This document shows, piece by piece, positions 27,412 to 36,627 of a stretch of 64,000 nucleotides of DNA (position 1 is the first letter of the stretch; each line of letters starts with the position of its first letter). A program made the translations under genes and the position numbers. The notes under the pieces are model-generated. The model did not search any database and had not been told where the DNA came from. It saw only the letters and a program-made list of their open reading frames with translations. Source of the stretch: Labrys wisconsinensis (lineage in GTDB: Bacteria; Pseudomonadota; Alphaproteobacteria; Rhizobiales; Labraceae); assembly GCF_030814995.1 (NCBI RefSeq), contig NZ_JAUSVX010000014.1, forward strand, positions 124,001-188,000. Reading direction: 5' to 3'.

Positions 27412-30400
27412 TCAGGCCAGCTTGCCGGCCGCATGGGCGAGGATGGTGTAGACCTTGCCGCTGTCGGCGGTGAGATAGGTCCTGGCCATGGCGCCGCTGC
27501 GGTCCTCGCGATCGACCTCGGTGATCAAGCGCTCGAACTCGTCGATGTAACGATCGACGGTGTCGCGGAAATCCTCGTCGCGGCGATAGCGGCGGCGGAT
27601 CTCCTCGAAGGTCTTCTGGCCCTGCAGCGTGTAGAGGCGGCGGTTGAAGACGTTGCGCTCGCCGCGGCGATAGCGCGCCCAGACTTCCTCGGCCGCTTCC
27701 GGCTCGATCATCCGGGCGATGTCGACCGACAGCGTGTCGAGCGAGGCGGGCTGCTCGGCGGGAGGCTCGGCCGGCTCCTCGGCGCCGGACTCCTCGTGCG
27801 AGGCGCGGGCGAGCACTTCGGAGAGCCAGCCGTTCTTGCGCCGCTCGCCATTGCCCGCCGGCGGGGCGGGCGGCGGGGCCGGGCGAGCCGCCGGAGGCTG
27901 CGGGGCCCGCTGCGGCTCGGGCTTGGCGGCCTGCTGCGGGGCCGGGGCCGGCGGAGCCGCGGGCTTGGCGGCGGCCGGGGGCGGGGCCGCCGGTCGGGCG
28001 GGCGCCGGCGGCTGCGGCGCGGGCTGGGGCGGCGCCGGCCGCGGGGCGGGGATGGCCGCTGGCGGCGGGGCCGGGCGCGCCGGCTCGGCGGCTCGGGCGC
28101 GCGGCGCCGGTTCCGGCGCGGCGATCGGACGCGTCAGGCTCGCCGGCAGCACGGCCTCGGGCAGGCGCGCCGGCTCGCTCCGGCGCGGCGCCTCGACCAC
28201 GTCGTAGGTCCGGCCCGAGCGAGCCACGATGTCGGAGAGATCGTTCAGCGCCTGGATCTGCTCGGCCACGACACGGCGCATCGCCGCCGTCGATTCCGAC
28301 GTCTCGCGCGGGATCTCGATCAGGCCGCGCTGCAGCTCGGCGCGCGTTGCTTCCAGCTCCTGCTGGATGGTCTTGGCCATGCCGCGCATCTCCTGCGCCG
28401 CCTCGGAGAACCGATCGGAGGCGTTGCCGAAGAGGTTGTTGACCTCGGCCACCGCCTGCTCGTAGGCGGCGCGCATCGACGAGGAGGTGCGCTCGCGCTC
28501 CTTGCCGGTGGTGGCGCGGATCAGCTCGAACTGCTCGGCGATGGCATGCGCCGTGGTGTTGGCGTTGTCGGCCAGCAACGTGCCGGCCTGCTTCGCCTTG
28601 GCCTCGGCATTGGCCAGCGTCTCCTCCACCGTCGAGGAGAAGGAGCGCAGCAGCGTCTCCATCGTCTCGGTCTTCGAGGTGATGGCGCCGACCAGGGATT
28701 CCAGCGCCGCCCGGCGCTCGTCGAGCGCCCGGTCGACGCGCGCCTGCGTCTGGTCGAGGGCCTGCGCCGCCTGCGAGAGCTGAGAGGCCTGCTGCTCCAG
28801 CCGGCCGGTGAGGGCGGTGACGTCGCCGAGCACCTCGCCCGAGATCTCGCGCAGCGTCGTCACCTGGTGGCCGACGCGGCTGGTCGCCGAGTTCGCCTGG
28901 TCGGCGAGGCCGTTCATGGTCGACTGGAAGGTTTCCAGCCGCTCGCTGAGGCCGCCCTCGATGCTCTCCAGCGACCGGGCGGAGCCGTCCAGCGTCTCGG
29001 TGAGCTTCTTGTTGGTGGTGCCGACCCGGTCGAGCAGCGAGCCGAGCTCGACGCGGATGCGGTCGTTCACCGAGCCGAGCTCGCCGACGGCGCGGCCGGC
29101 CCGCGTCTCGATCGCCGCTGCCAGCGTGTCGGAGGAGAGCTCCAGCGAGGCCGTGAGCTCCGCCCGCTTGTCGGCGAGCGCGGTGACGAGCTCGCCGCCC
29201 TTCTCGCTGATCACGGCGGCGATGCGCGTGCCACGCTCCTCCAGCGACTGCACCACCATCAGGCCGGCATCGGCCACCTCGTTGGTGATGGCGCTGCCGC
29301 GGGCCGAGATGGTCTGGACCAGGGCGTTGCCGCGCTCGTCCAGGATCTGCGCCAGCTCGTTGGAGCGGTTGCCCAGCACGGCATTGATCTCGGCGGCGCG
29401 GTTGCCGAGCGTGACGCCGACATCGGCGGAGAGGCGCGACAGCGTCGCATCCACCTCGGCGGCGTTCTGCATCAGGCTCTCGGAGACGGCCTGCACCTTC
29501 TCCTGCAGCGTCGCGGCGATCTGCGAGCCGCGGGCGTCGAGGGTCTGGGACACCTCGGTGAGGCGGCCGATGACGTTGTCCTCGAAATGCGCCACGCGCA
29601 TGTCGAGGGTCTTGGCGACCTCGGTGGCGCGCGAGCCGAGCGTGCGGTTGATCTCGTCGACCTTGCCGGCCAGCGTGTCGGCGATGTGCGAGCTCTTGTC
29701 GTCGAACTGCGCGGCGATCTCGATCGCCTTCGACGACAGGGTGTTGGAGATCATCGAGCTCCTGCTGTCGAGCTGGTCGGCGAGCGTGGCCGACTGCTCG
29801 GCGATCCGGTCGGTCAGCTGCAGGCTCTTGCTGGTGAGCAGGCCGGTGATGTCGTCCGCCTTGGCCGAAATCGAGGCGGCGATGGCGGTCGAGCGGGCGT
29901 CGAGCAGCTCGGAGATCTCCTGCGCCTTGGTGTCGAGCGCCACGGTGACTTCCTTGCCGCCGTCGCCGAGCACGCGGGCCATCTCCAGCGTGCGTGCCGC
30001 CAGCGTCTCGTTGAGGGCGCGGGCGCGGGCGTCGAGGCCCTGGTCGATGCGGGTGATGCGCCCGTCCAGCGTGTCGGCGATCTCGGTCGTCTTGGTGGCG
30101 AAGCGGTCGTCGAAGGCGTGCAGCTTGTCGTCGAGCGTGTCGGCCATCTCCCGTGCCCGGGAGCCGAAATGCTGCTCGATGAAGTTGAGCTTGTCCTCGA
30201 CCGTGTCGGCGATCTCGCGCGACTTGGAGCCGAAGCGCTGGTCGAACATCTGGAGCTTGTCGTCGAGCGTGTCGGCGACGTCCCGCGAGGTCGATCCGAA
30301 GCGCTCGTCGAAGGCCTGGAGCTTCTGGGCCATGCTCTCGGCGATCTCGCGCGACTTGCCGTCGAAGCGGGCGTCGAAGTCCTGCAGCGCCCCGCCCAGC

Positions 30401-33400
30401 GTGTCGGCGATGTCGCGCGAGCGCGAGCCGAAGCGGTCGTCGAAGGCCTGCAGCTTCTCCTCCAGGGTCTGGGCGATCTCGCGCGACTTGACGCTGTAGC
30501 GCTGATCGAAGCCCTGCAGCTTCTCCTCCAGGCTCTCGGCGACCTGGCGAGCGGTCAGGCCGACACGCCCGTCGAACCCCTGCAGCATGCCCTCGAGCGC
30601 CTCGGCGATCTCCTCGGCCTTGGCGCCGGCGCGCTGGTCGAAGCCTGCCAGCTTCTCGTCGAGCGCGTTGGCGATGTCGCGCGAGCGCGTGGCCACGCGC
30701 ACGTCGAAGCTGCGCAGCTTGTGGTCGAGGGCCTCGGTGACCTCGCGCGACCTGGTGCCGAAGCGCTCGTCGAAGCCGCCGAGCTTCTCGTCGAGGGCGT
30801 CGCCGATCTCACGCGACCTGGTGCCGAAGCGCTCGTCGAAGCCGCCGAGCTTCTCGTCGAGGGCGTCGCCGATCTCACGCGACCTCGTGCCGACGCGTTC
30901 GTCGAAGCCGCTGAGCTTCTCGTCGAGGGTGTCGGCGATCTCGCGCGACCGGGTGCCGACGCGCTCGTCGAAGCCGCTGAGCCTCTCGTCGAGGGCGTCC
31001 ACGATCTCGCGCGACCGGGTGCCGACGCGCTCGTCGAAGCCGCTGAGCTTCTCGTCGAGGGTGTCGGCGATCTCGCGCGACCGGGTGCCGACCCGCTCGT
31101 CGAACCCGTTCAGCTTCTCGTCGAGGGACTCCACCATCTCGCGCGACTTGCTGCCGAAGCCGGTGAGCCTCTCGTCGAGAGCGTCCACGATCTCCCGCGA
31201 GCGCGACCCGACGCTCTCCTCCAGGCGCTGCAGCTTCTCCTCGAGCGTGTCGGCGACATCGCGCGACTTGGAGCCGAAGCTCTGATCGAAGCTGAAGAGC
31301 TTGCCCTCCAGCGTGTCGGTGGCGGTGGAGATCTGGTTGTCGATGCGGTCGACCAGAGCGCTGCCGTGCACGCGGATCGTGCTCTCGAACCCGAGCAGGC
31401 GCTGGGCGATATCCTCGCTCAGCGAGCGGGTATCCTCGCCGATGCGGCCGGCGAGGGCGGTGGCGCGCACGTCGACCACCTCTTCCAGGGCGGCGATGCG
31501 AGCGTCCAGCGCCTTGGTGGCGCTCTCGACGCGGCTCGCCAGCGCCGTCTCGAAGGCGCGCAGCTGGTCGTCCAGCGTCGACTGCACCGAGCCGGCGTCC
31601 GCCTGGAAGCGGCTTTCGAAGGCGCTGAGGCGGTCGGAGATCACGCTCTGCACCACGTCGGTGTTCGCCGCCACATGCGCCTCGAAGGTGGCGAGGCGGG
31701 TGTCGAGCGCCTCCTGCAGCGCCCCGGTGCCGCTGGCGAAGCTGGTCTCGAAGGTGCCGAAGCGCTGGTCGAAGGCCGACTGCACCTGCGTCGCATTGCC
31801 GGTGAAGCGTTCCTCGAAGGACGAGAGGCGCTGGTCGAGCGCCGACTGGACGCCGCCGACATTGTCGGCGAAGCGCGTCTCGAAGGTGGCGAGATTCTGC
31901 TCGATGCCGCTATGGGCCGTGGCCGAGACCGCGGCGAAGCGGGTCTCGAAGGCGCCCAGGCGCTGCTCGAGCGTGGCGTTGGCTGCGGTCACGTTGTCGG
32001 CGAAGCGCTGCTCGAACGAGCCGAAGCGCTGGTCGAGGCTGCCCTGGGTCTGGGCGGAGAGCCGGGCCAGGCTCTGCTCGAAGGAGCCGAGGCGCTCGTC
32101 GAGTGCGCCCTGCGTCGCCGTCGACATCGCCGAGAAGCGTTCCTCGAAGGCGCCGAGGCGCTGGTCGAGCTCGGCCTGGACGGAGCCGGAAGCGGCCGTG
32201 AAGCGCTCTTCGAAGGCGCCGAGGCGCTGGTCGATATTGGCATGCACCACCGCCGCCTTGCCGGCGATGGTCTCGTCGAAGCCGGCGAGGCTCGCTTCGA
32301 TGGCCCCGCGCACGGCTTCGGCCCGCTTGGCGCTGCGGCCCTCGATCGTCGACAGCAGCCCGTCCAGCTTGGCGTGCAGCTCGTTGGCGGTCTCGGCGCT
32401 GCCCTGGCGATGGGCTTCCAGCCGGTCGGCCATGGTCTTGGCCAGGGCCTCGGTCTGGGCGTCGACCGTGGTCTCGAGCCGGAGCACGCCGGTGTTGATC
32501 TGCGTCACCGCGGCCTGGCTGCGCTCCTCGATCACCTTGCCGAGCGCTTCGCCCGACGAGGACAGGGAATTGGCGGCCTCGCGGCCGGCCTGGGCCAGCA
32601 GGCCGGCGAGCCCGTGGCCCTCCTTGACGAAGACCGTGCCGATGATCTCGGAGGCGGCCGCAACCGCGGCCTGCGTGTCGGCGGTGCGCGCCTCGATGGC
32701 GGCGACCACCGACTGGCCGGTCTCCGACAGGCGCCGGTCGATGTCGCCGCCGCTGACCACGATGGTCTCGTGGATGCGGTCGCTGGTGGCGGCGAGGCGG
32801 TCGGCGAGGTCGCCGCCGCGGGTGGTGATGATCTCGGCGATGCGCGTCGCCGTATCGTCCAGCTTGCCGGTGACGTTGGCGCCGCGGGTCTGCAGCTCGG
32901 CCAGCACGGCGTCGCCCGTCGCCCTCAGAGTGTTGTTGACCTCGGCGACGCTGGAGGCGATCTGCTCGACCATGTTCGAGCCGGTCTCGCGGATCGAGTT
33001 CGTCACCAGCTCCGAGCCTTCGCCGAAGGCCTGGGTCAAGGACTCCCCGGTGCGGATCAGCGTCTCGTTGACGTCGGTGCCGCGCTGGGTGATCTCGTCG
33101 ACGATCCTCTGGCTGTTCTGGGTCAGGGCCTCGTTCAGGGCCCGGGCCCGCTCCGACATCGTGCCGCTGAGCTCGTTGGCCCGGGCGGCGAAGGTCTCGT
33201 TGACGAGGTCGGAGGTCGCCGCCAGACGGTTGGTGACTTCGTCGGCGCGCTGGTTGAGCGTATCGGTGACCAGGCCGGACGCGGAGGAGAGCGTCCGGTT
33301 GACATCCTCAGCCGTGGTGGTCATGCGCTCGATCAGGGCCGAGCCGCGCTGGCCCATCGCCTCGACCATCTCGCTGCCGACCTTGCCGAGCTCGCCGGTG

Positions 33401-34332
33401 ATCTCGCGTCCCTGGTCGCCGAAGGAGCGCATCACCTGGGCGCCGGCGTCGGCGACCTCGGTCGTGATCCGGCCGGCGACGTCGCCCAGCGACTGGGTCA
33501 GGCCCTCGTGAGCCACCACGATGGCCGAGCGGACGCGGTCGGCATTGTTGACGATCGCCTCGCGCTGCGCCGTGAGGTCCTCGACGATGGAGCGGATGCG
33601 CAGCTCGTTCTCCGAATAGGAGCGCTCGAGCAGCGACACCTCGTTGTGCACCATGATCTCCAGCTCGCTGGCGCGGGCGAGGGCGCGGTCGATGCCGTCG
33701 CCCATGGCCGCGACCTCGCGACGGATGGCCTGGCCGACGGAGACGACGCCGTCGGCCGCCACGTTCTCCGGTTCGGCGAGACGGAAGGCGACCTGCGTCA
33801 TCGAGCGCGCGGCATAGCGCATCTCCTGCGCGCGCCAGATCATCGAGGCCATGATCAGGAAGAACACCGGCGGCAGCACCACCGCGACGAAGCCGGCGAT
33901 CAGGGCCGGATTGGCCCGATAGGTGGCGATGCTGGCCAGGGCGGCCGGCGCCAGGTCGAACAGCGCCAGCAAGGCAGCAGCGCCGCCCGCCAGCCAGAGC
34001 AGCCCGACCAGCGCGGCCACGATATAGGGCGTGCGCGGCGGCTTGCGCTGCAGGGCATAGAGCAGCTGGCCGACGCTCTCGCGGTCGTCGTTGGCCGGCG
34101 TGCGGCGGGAGCCGAAGCCGGAGGCGGGACGCTCCTCGTCGCGAGGCGGCGGATCTTCGGTCGGCTGGCGGGGCACGGCGGTTTCGAGCGTGAAGCCTTC
34201 GTCGACATTGGGGAGGCTCGGTCGGGCGTCCGCATCCGCCTGCTCGGGTGTCGACGTTTCGAGGTTGAGAGCCTCCTCGATCGCGGACAGGGCCGCGTCC
34301 GCCGGGTCCTGCGCCTTCGACTTGTTCGCCAT
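27412..34332 (-). CDS. giant coiled-coil membrane protein, growth pole ring (GPR/RgsE) homologue
   Basis: A 2306-residue protein. An acidic N-terminal tail leads to two membrane helices (about residues 103-125 and 143-166). About 1850 residues of apolipoprotein-like amphipathic helix follow, a Pro/Ala-rich segment (about 2054-2164), and a conserved C-terminal domain (about 2200-2306). Size, two-helix anchor and 22-residue repeats match the growth pole ring protein of Agrobacterium (RgsE in Sinorhizobium), which forms a ring at the growing pole and is needed for polar growth and rod shape. In the middle, 66-bp units (22 residues, DEKL.GFDERVGTRSREI type) are nearly identical in DNA. The ATG at 34332 begins MANKSKAQDP; longer frames are low-complexity. 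Confidence 0.85.
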   Translation of the reverse strand: MANKSKAQDPADAALSAIEEALNLETSTPEQADADARPSLPNVDEGFTLETAVPRQPTEDPPPRDEERPASGFGSRRTPANDDRESVGQLLYALQRKPPRTPYIVAALVGLLWLAGGAAALLALFDLAPAALASIATYRANPALIAGFVAVVLPPVFFLIMASMIWRAQEMRYAARSMTQVAFRLAEPENVAADGVVSVGQAIRREVAAMGDGIDRALARASELEIMVHNEVSLLERSYSENELRIRSIVEDLTAQREAIVNNADRVRSAIVVAHEGLTQSLGDVAGRITTEVADAGAQVMRSFGDQGREITGELGKVGSEMVEAMGQRGSALIERMTTTAEDVNRTLSSASGLVTDTLNQRADEVTNRLAATSDLVNETFAARANELSGTMSERARALNEALTQNSQRIVDEITQRGTDVNETLIRTGESLTQAFGEGSELVTNSIRETGSNMVEQIASSVAEVNNTLRATGDAVLAELQTRGANVTGKLDDTATRIAEIITTRGGDLADRLAATSDRIHETIVVSGGDIDRRLSETGQSVVAAIEARTADTQAAVAAASEIIGTVFVKEGHGLAGLLAQAGREAANSLSSSGEALGKVIEERSQAAVTQINTGVLRLETTVDAQTEALAKTMADRLEAHRQGSAETANELHAKLDGLLSTIEGRSAKRAEAVRGAIEASLAGFDETIAGKAAVVHANIDQRLGAFEERFTAASGSVQAELDQRLGAFEERFSAMSTATQGALDERLGSFEQSLARLSAQTQGSLDQRFGSFEQRFADNVTAANATLEQRLGAFETRFAAVSATAHSGIEQNLATFETRFADNVGGVQSALDQRLSSFEERFTGNATQVQSAFDQRFGTFETSFASGTGALQEALDTRLATFEAHVAANTDVVQSVISDRLSAFESRFQADAGSVQSTLDDQLRAFETALASRVESATKALDARIAALEEVVDVRATALAGRIGEDTRSLSEDIAQRLLGFESTIRVHGSALVDRIDNQISTATDTLEGKLFSFDQSFGSKSRDVADTLEEKLQRLEESVGSRSREIVDALDERLTGFGSKSREMVESLDEKLNGFDERVGTRSREIADTLDEKLSGFDERVGTRSREIVDALDERLSGFDERVGTRSREIADTLDEKLSGFDERVGTRSREIGDALDEKLGGFDERFGTRSREIGDALDEKLGGFDERFGTRSREVTEALDHKLRSFDVRVATRSRDIANALDEKLAGFDQRAGAKAEEIAEALEGMLQGFDGRVGLTARQVAESLEEKLQGFDQRYSVKSREIAQTLEEKLQAFDDRFGSRSRDIADTLGGALQDFDARFDGKSREIAESMAQKLQAFDERFGSTSRDVADTLDDKLQMFDQRFGSKSREIADTVEDKLNFIEQHFGSRAREMADTLDDKLHAFDDRFATKTTEIADTLDGRITRIDQGLDARARALNETLAARTLEMARVLGDGGKEVTVALDTKAQEISELLDARSTAIAASISAKADDITGLLTSKSLQLTDRIAEQSATLADQLDSRSSMISNTLSSKAIEIAAQFDDKSSHIADTLAGKVDEINRTLGSRATEVAKTLDMRVAHFEDNVIGRLTEVSQTLDARGSQIAATLQEKVQAVSESLMQNAAEVDATLSRLSADVGVTLGNRAAEINAVLGNRSNELAQILDERGNALVQTISARGSAITNEVADAGLMVVQSLEERGTRIAAVISEKGGELVTALADKRAELTASLELSSDTLAAAIETRAGRAVGELGSVNDRIRVELGSLLDRVGTTNKKLTETLDGSARSLESIEGGLSERLETFQSTMNGLADQANSATSRVGHQVTTLREISGEVLGDVTALTGRLEQQASQLSQAAQALDQTQARVDRALDERRAALESLVGAITSKTETMETLLRSFSSTVEETLANAEAKAKQAGTLLADNANTTAHAIAEQFELIRATTGKERERTSSSMRAAYEQAVAEVNNLFGNASDRFSEAAQEMRGMAKTIQQELEATRAELQRGLIEIPRETSESTAAMRRVVAEQIQALNDLSDIVARSGRTYDVVEAPRRSEPARLPEAVLPASLTRPIAAPEPAPRARAAEPARPAPPPAAIPAPRPAPPQPAPQPPAPARPAAPPPAAAKPAAPPAPAPQQAAKPEPQRAPQPPAARPAPPPAPPAGNGERRKNGWLSEVLARASHEESGAEEPAEPPAEQPASLDTLSVDIARMIEPEAAEEVWARYRRGERNVFNRRLYTLQGQKTFEEIRRRYRRDEDFRDTVDRYIDEFERLITEVDREDRSGAMARTYLTADSGKVYTILAHAAGKLA
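30045..32250. repeat. 66-bp tandem coding repeats inside gpr
   Basis: Units of 66 bp (22 codons) recur head to tail. Copies starting at 30769 and 30835 are almost identical, and close copies continue to about 31140; more diverged copies, some spaced 33 residues, fill the rest. Translation gives alternating EKL-FDERFGTRSREI segments, heptad-compatible amphipathic helix. This is internal protein repetition, not a CRISPR or mobile repeat, but it is prone to slippage and to assembly collapse. Confidence 0.85.
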
Positions 34333-34755
34333 CACTTGCCTCACGCTACTCGTTCGCAGCCGTCCGCGCTCTCTTGCACCCGACGCGGTCCGGCGGCTGT
34401 ACTGTCCGCATCGCCTCGGCCGAAGCGACACGCGACGTCCCCCGGGGCCGGCCGGCCTCGGGGCAGGAATGCCGCAGGAAAATGGTACAGGCCCGCAGTC
34501 GGAATGGAAACCGGCTCGCGCCGCTTTCCCTCAGCTATCGTTAACGCCTTGTTTACCATGCTGAAAGCCGCGCAGAATACGGTTTTTTTGCGGTTTTTCC
34601 TTCGATTCGGCGCTTTGACGGGGCGTCAACCATGATGCAGGCTTGTTTGCCGGCTGGCTCTGGCCTTCACGATTGGCTGAGCGGCCGGGCCATAGGGTCG
34701 GGCTGCGGAAGGTAGAGAATCGTGCCGGAGCGGACGGGCGGGGAGGCGGGGCGCC
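34333..34755. other. divergent intergenic region between gpr and the HPt gene
   Basis: There are 423 bases without a gene. It includes a CtrA-like site (34541-34555) and an AT-rich patch with T-runs at 34580-34612 that could serve as promoter or UP element. No open frame here looks real. Confidence 0.45.
34541..34555. promoter_or_regulatory. CtrA-like binding site
   Basis: TTAA, seven bases, then TTTA (34541-34555) differs in one base from the CtrA consensus TTAA-N7-TTAA. It lies about 210 bases upstream of gpr and 200 upstream of the HPt gene. Cell-cycle control of a polar-growth gene would make sense; a chance match is possible. Confidence 0.4.
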
Positions 34756-35103
34756 ATGGAGAGGATCGTGCCGGACGATATCGGTTGCAACGAGGATGTC
34801 GTCCTCGACGCCGGCCATCTCGCACGCCAGACCTTCGGCGATGCCGCCCTCGAACGCGAGCTGCTCGTCCTGTTCTCCGGCCAGTCCGCCGCGCTCGCGG
34901 CCCGGATCGTCGCGGGCGAGGCGCCGGAGCGGCGCATGGCGGCCCATACGCTGAAGGGATCGGCCCGCGCCGTCGGCGCCTGGGCGCTGGCGGCGGCGGC
35001 CGCGGCGGTCGAGGCGGGGGACGGCGGGCCGGAGCGGCTCGAGGCGGAGCTCGCCCGCGCGCAGGCGGCGATCCGCGACCGCCTGGCGCAGGATGCCGGA
35101 TGA
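34756..35103 (+). CDS. HPt-domain phosphotransfer protein
   Basis: A 115-residue protein that is essentially one histidine phosphotransfer domain. The phospho-accepting histidine sits in AAHTLKGSARAVGAW near residue 63. It would shuttle phosphate between a hybrid kinase and a response regulator. No kinase is adjacent; the hybrid kinase at 17939 ends in a receiver and is one possible partner, which is speculation. It precedes the ferredoxin gene on the same strand with about 200 bases between. Confidence 0.82.
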   Translation: MERIVPDDIGCNEDVVLDAGHLARQTFGDAALERELLVLFSGQSAALAARIVAGEAPERRMAAHTLKGSARAVGAWALAAAAAAVEAGDGGPERLEAELARAQAAIRDRLAQDAG

Positions 35104-35304
35104 CCCAAGCAGCTCTTGCGGCTTCGGCCACGACCTGATCTTGCATTTTCCATGCAAGGTCGGTGCGGCTCAGGCTTGATCGCCGCGACGCGCTGGATCG
35201 GCGCGCGGCCACTCTGTATAGACCGGCTCCAAGCGGGACATCGTGGGGGACTGTGGCTCCGGGCCGGATCGGGAGCGCCCCCTTGGAGAGGACGAGGGTC
35301 ATCA

Positions 35305-35625
35305 ATGCCGACGATCACCTTTAAGGACCATCAGGGAGCTGCGCGCACGGTCGAGGCCGAGAACGGCGCGACCGTGATGGAGACCGCGATCCGCAACGCC
35401 ATTCCCGGCATCCTGGCCGAATGCGGCGGCGCCTGCGCCTGCGCCACCTGCCACGTCTATGTCGATCCGGCCTTCATGCCCATCGTCGGCGAGCCGGAGC
35501 CGATGGAGGAGGACATGCTCGACTTCGCCTACGACGTCCGGCCGAACTCGCGCCTCTCCTGCCAGATCCGGGTGCGTGACGCCCTCGACGGGCTGATCGT
35601 CACCACGCCGGAGAAGCAGGCATGA
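35305..35625 (+). CDS. adrenodoxin-type 2Fe-2S ferredoxin
   Basis: A 106-residue electron carrier. Ligands follow the Cx5Cx2C...C pattern: Cys40, Cys46, Cys49 and Cys86, with an extra Cys44 inside the loop ([15 protein letters not shown]). Adrenodoxin-type ferredoxins serve Fe-S cluster assembly or cytochrome P450s; no hsc or P450 gene is present here. GAGAGGACGAGGG precedes the ATG. Its stop overlaps the start of the next gene, so it is co-transcribed with the epimerase. The FNR-type reductase at 47528 could reduce it. Confidence 0.9.
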   Translation: MPTITFKDHQGAARTVEAENGATVMETAIRNAIPGILAECGGACACATCHVYVDPAFMPIVGEPEPMEEDMLDFAYDVRPNSRLSCQIRVRDALDGLIVTTPEKQA

Positions 35626-36605
35626 CCATGCGGCTCTCGGTGCGGGTCGAGCGCTGGCCGATCGCCGGCGCCTTCACCATTGCGCGCGGCACCCGCACCG
35701 AGGCCGTGGTCGTCGTAGCCCGAATCGAGGACGGCGATGGGGCCGGGCAGGGCGAATGCGTGCCCTATGCCCGTTACGGCGAGAGCGTGGAGGGCGTCGT
35801 CGCGGCGATCGAGGCCATGGCGGAGCCGCTCGCCGCCGGGCTCGACCGCGCGGCGCTGCAGGCGGCCATGCCGGCGGGCGCGGCGCGCAACGCGCTCGAC
35901 TGTGCCCTGTGGGACCTGGAGGCCAAGCGCAGCGGCCGGCCGGCCTGGCAGCTCGCCGGCCTGCCCGAGCCCGGCCCGCTGACCACCGCCTACACCCTGT
36001 CGCTGGGCGAGCCCGCCGCCATGGGCGAGGCCGCCGCCCGGGCGGCGCATCGCCCGCTCCTCAAGGTCAAGCTCGGCACCGCGGACGACGCCACGCGCAT
36101 CGCCGCGGTCCGGGCCGCCGCGCCGGGCGCCCGGCTCATCGTCGATGCCAACGAGGGCTGGCGCGCCGCCGACCTGGAGCGCAACCTCACCGCCTGCGCC
36201 GAGGCCGGCGTCGTGCTGATCGAGCAGCCGCTGCCGGCCGCGGACGATGCGGCGCTGGCGCAGGTGAGGCGGCCGGTGCCGATCTGCGCCGACGAATCCC
36301 TGCACGATCGCGCCTCGCTGGCCGGCCTGGCCGGGCGCTACGACGCCATCAACATCAAGCTCGACAAGGCCGGCGGACTCACCGAGGCGCTGGCGCTGGC
36401 GGAGGCGGCGCAGGCCGTCGGCCTCGACCTGATGGTGGGCTGCATGGTCGGCACCTCCCTGGCGATGGCGCCGGCCCTGCTGCTGGCCCAGCGCGCCGCG
36501 GTCGTCGACCTCGACGGTCCGCTGCTGCTGGCCCGCGACCGCGAGCCGGGCCTGCGCTACGAAGGCAGCACGGTGTTCCCGCCACAGCCGGAGCTCTGGG
36601 GGTAG
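35622..36605 (+). CDS. dgcA: enolase-superfamily dipeptide epimerase / N-acetyl-D-Glu racemase (DgcA-like)
   Basis: A 327-residue enzyme of the muconate-lactonising/AEE group. Catalytic lysines are in KVK (148-150) and IKLDK (246-249); metal ligands are Asp175 (VDAN), Glu201 (EQP) and Asp224 (ADES). The family includes L-Ala-D/L-Glu epimerases. In the recently described DgcN-DgcA pathway for D-glutamate, DgcA of this family racemises N-acetyl-D-Glu. A DgcN-like gene lies 7 kb away (43617), which supports that role, though the two are usually adjacent. It overlaps the ferredoxin gene by 4 bases. Confidence 0.75.
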   Translation: MTMRLSVRVERWPIAGAFTIARGTRTEAVVVVARIEDGDGAGQGECVPYARYGESVEGVVAAIEAMAEPLAAGLDRAALQAAMPAGAARNALDCALWDLEAKRSGRPAWQLAGLPEPGPLTTAYTLSLGEPAAMGEAAARAAHRPLLKVKLGTADDATRIAAVRAAAPGARLIVDANEGWRAADLERNLTACAEAGVVLIEQPLPAADDAALAQVRRPVPICADESLHDRASLAGLAGRYDAINIKLDKAGGLTEALALAEAAQAVGLDLMVGCMVGTSLAMAPALLLAQRAAVVDLDGPLLLARDREPGLRYEGSTVFPPQPELWG

Positions 36606-36627
36606 GACGGTCCCCGGACGGCTTCGC

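Noticed and set aside
29990-32250. Regular tandem repeats resembling a CRISPR or satellite
   Set aside because: The repeats are in frame, 66 bp without unique spacers, and translate to amphipathic helix.
27391-34635. A 2414-codon open frame on the plus strand opposite gpr
   Set aside because: It is the antisense shadow of a high-GC gene: its translation is a low-complexity Gly/Arg/Leu/Asp/Val repeat, while the minus strand shows membrane anchors, heptads and a conserved C-terminus.
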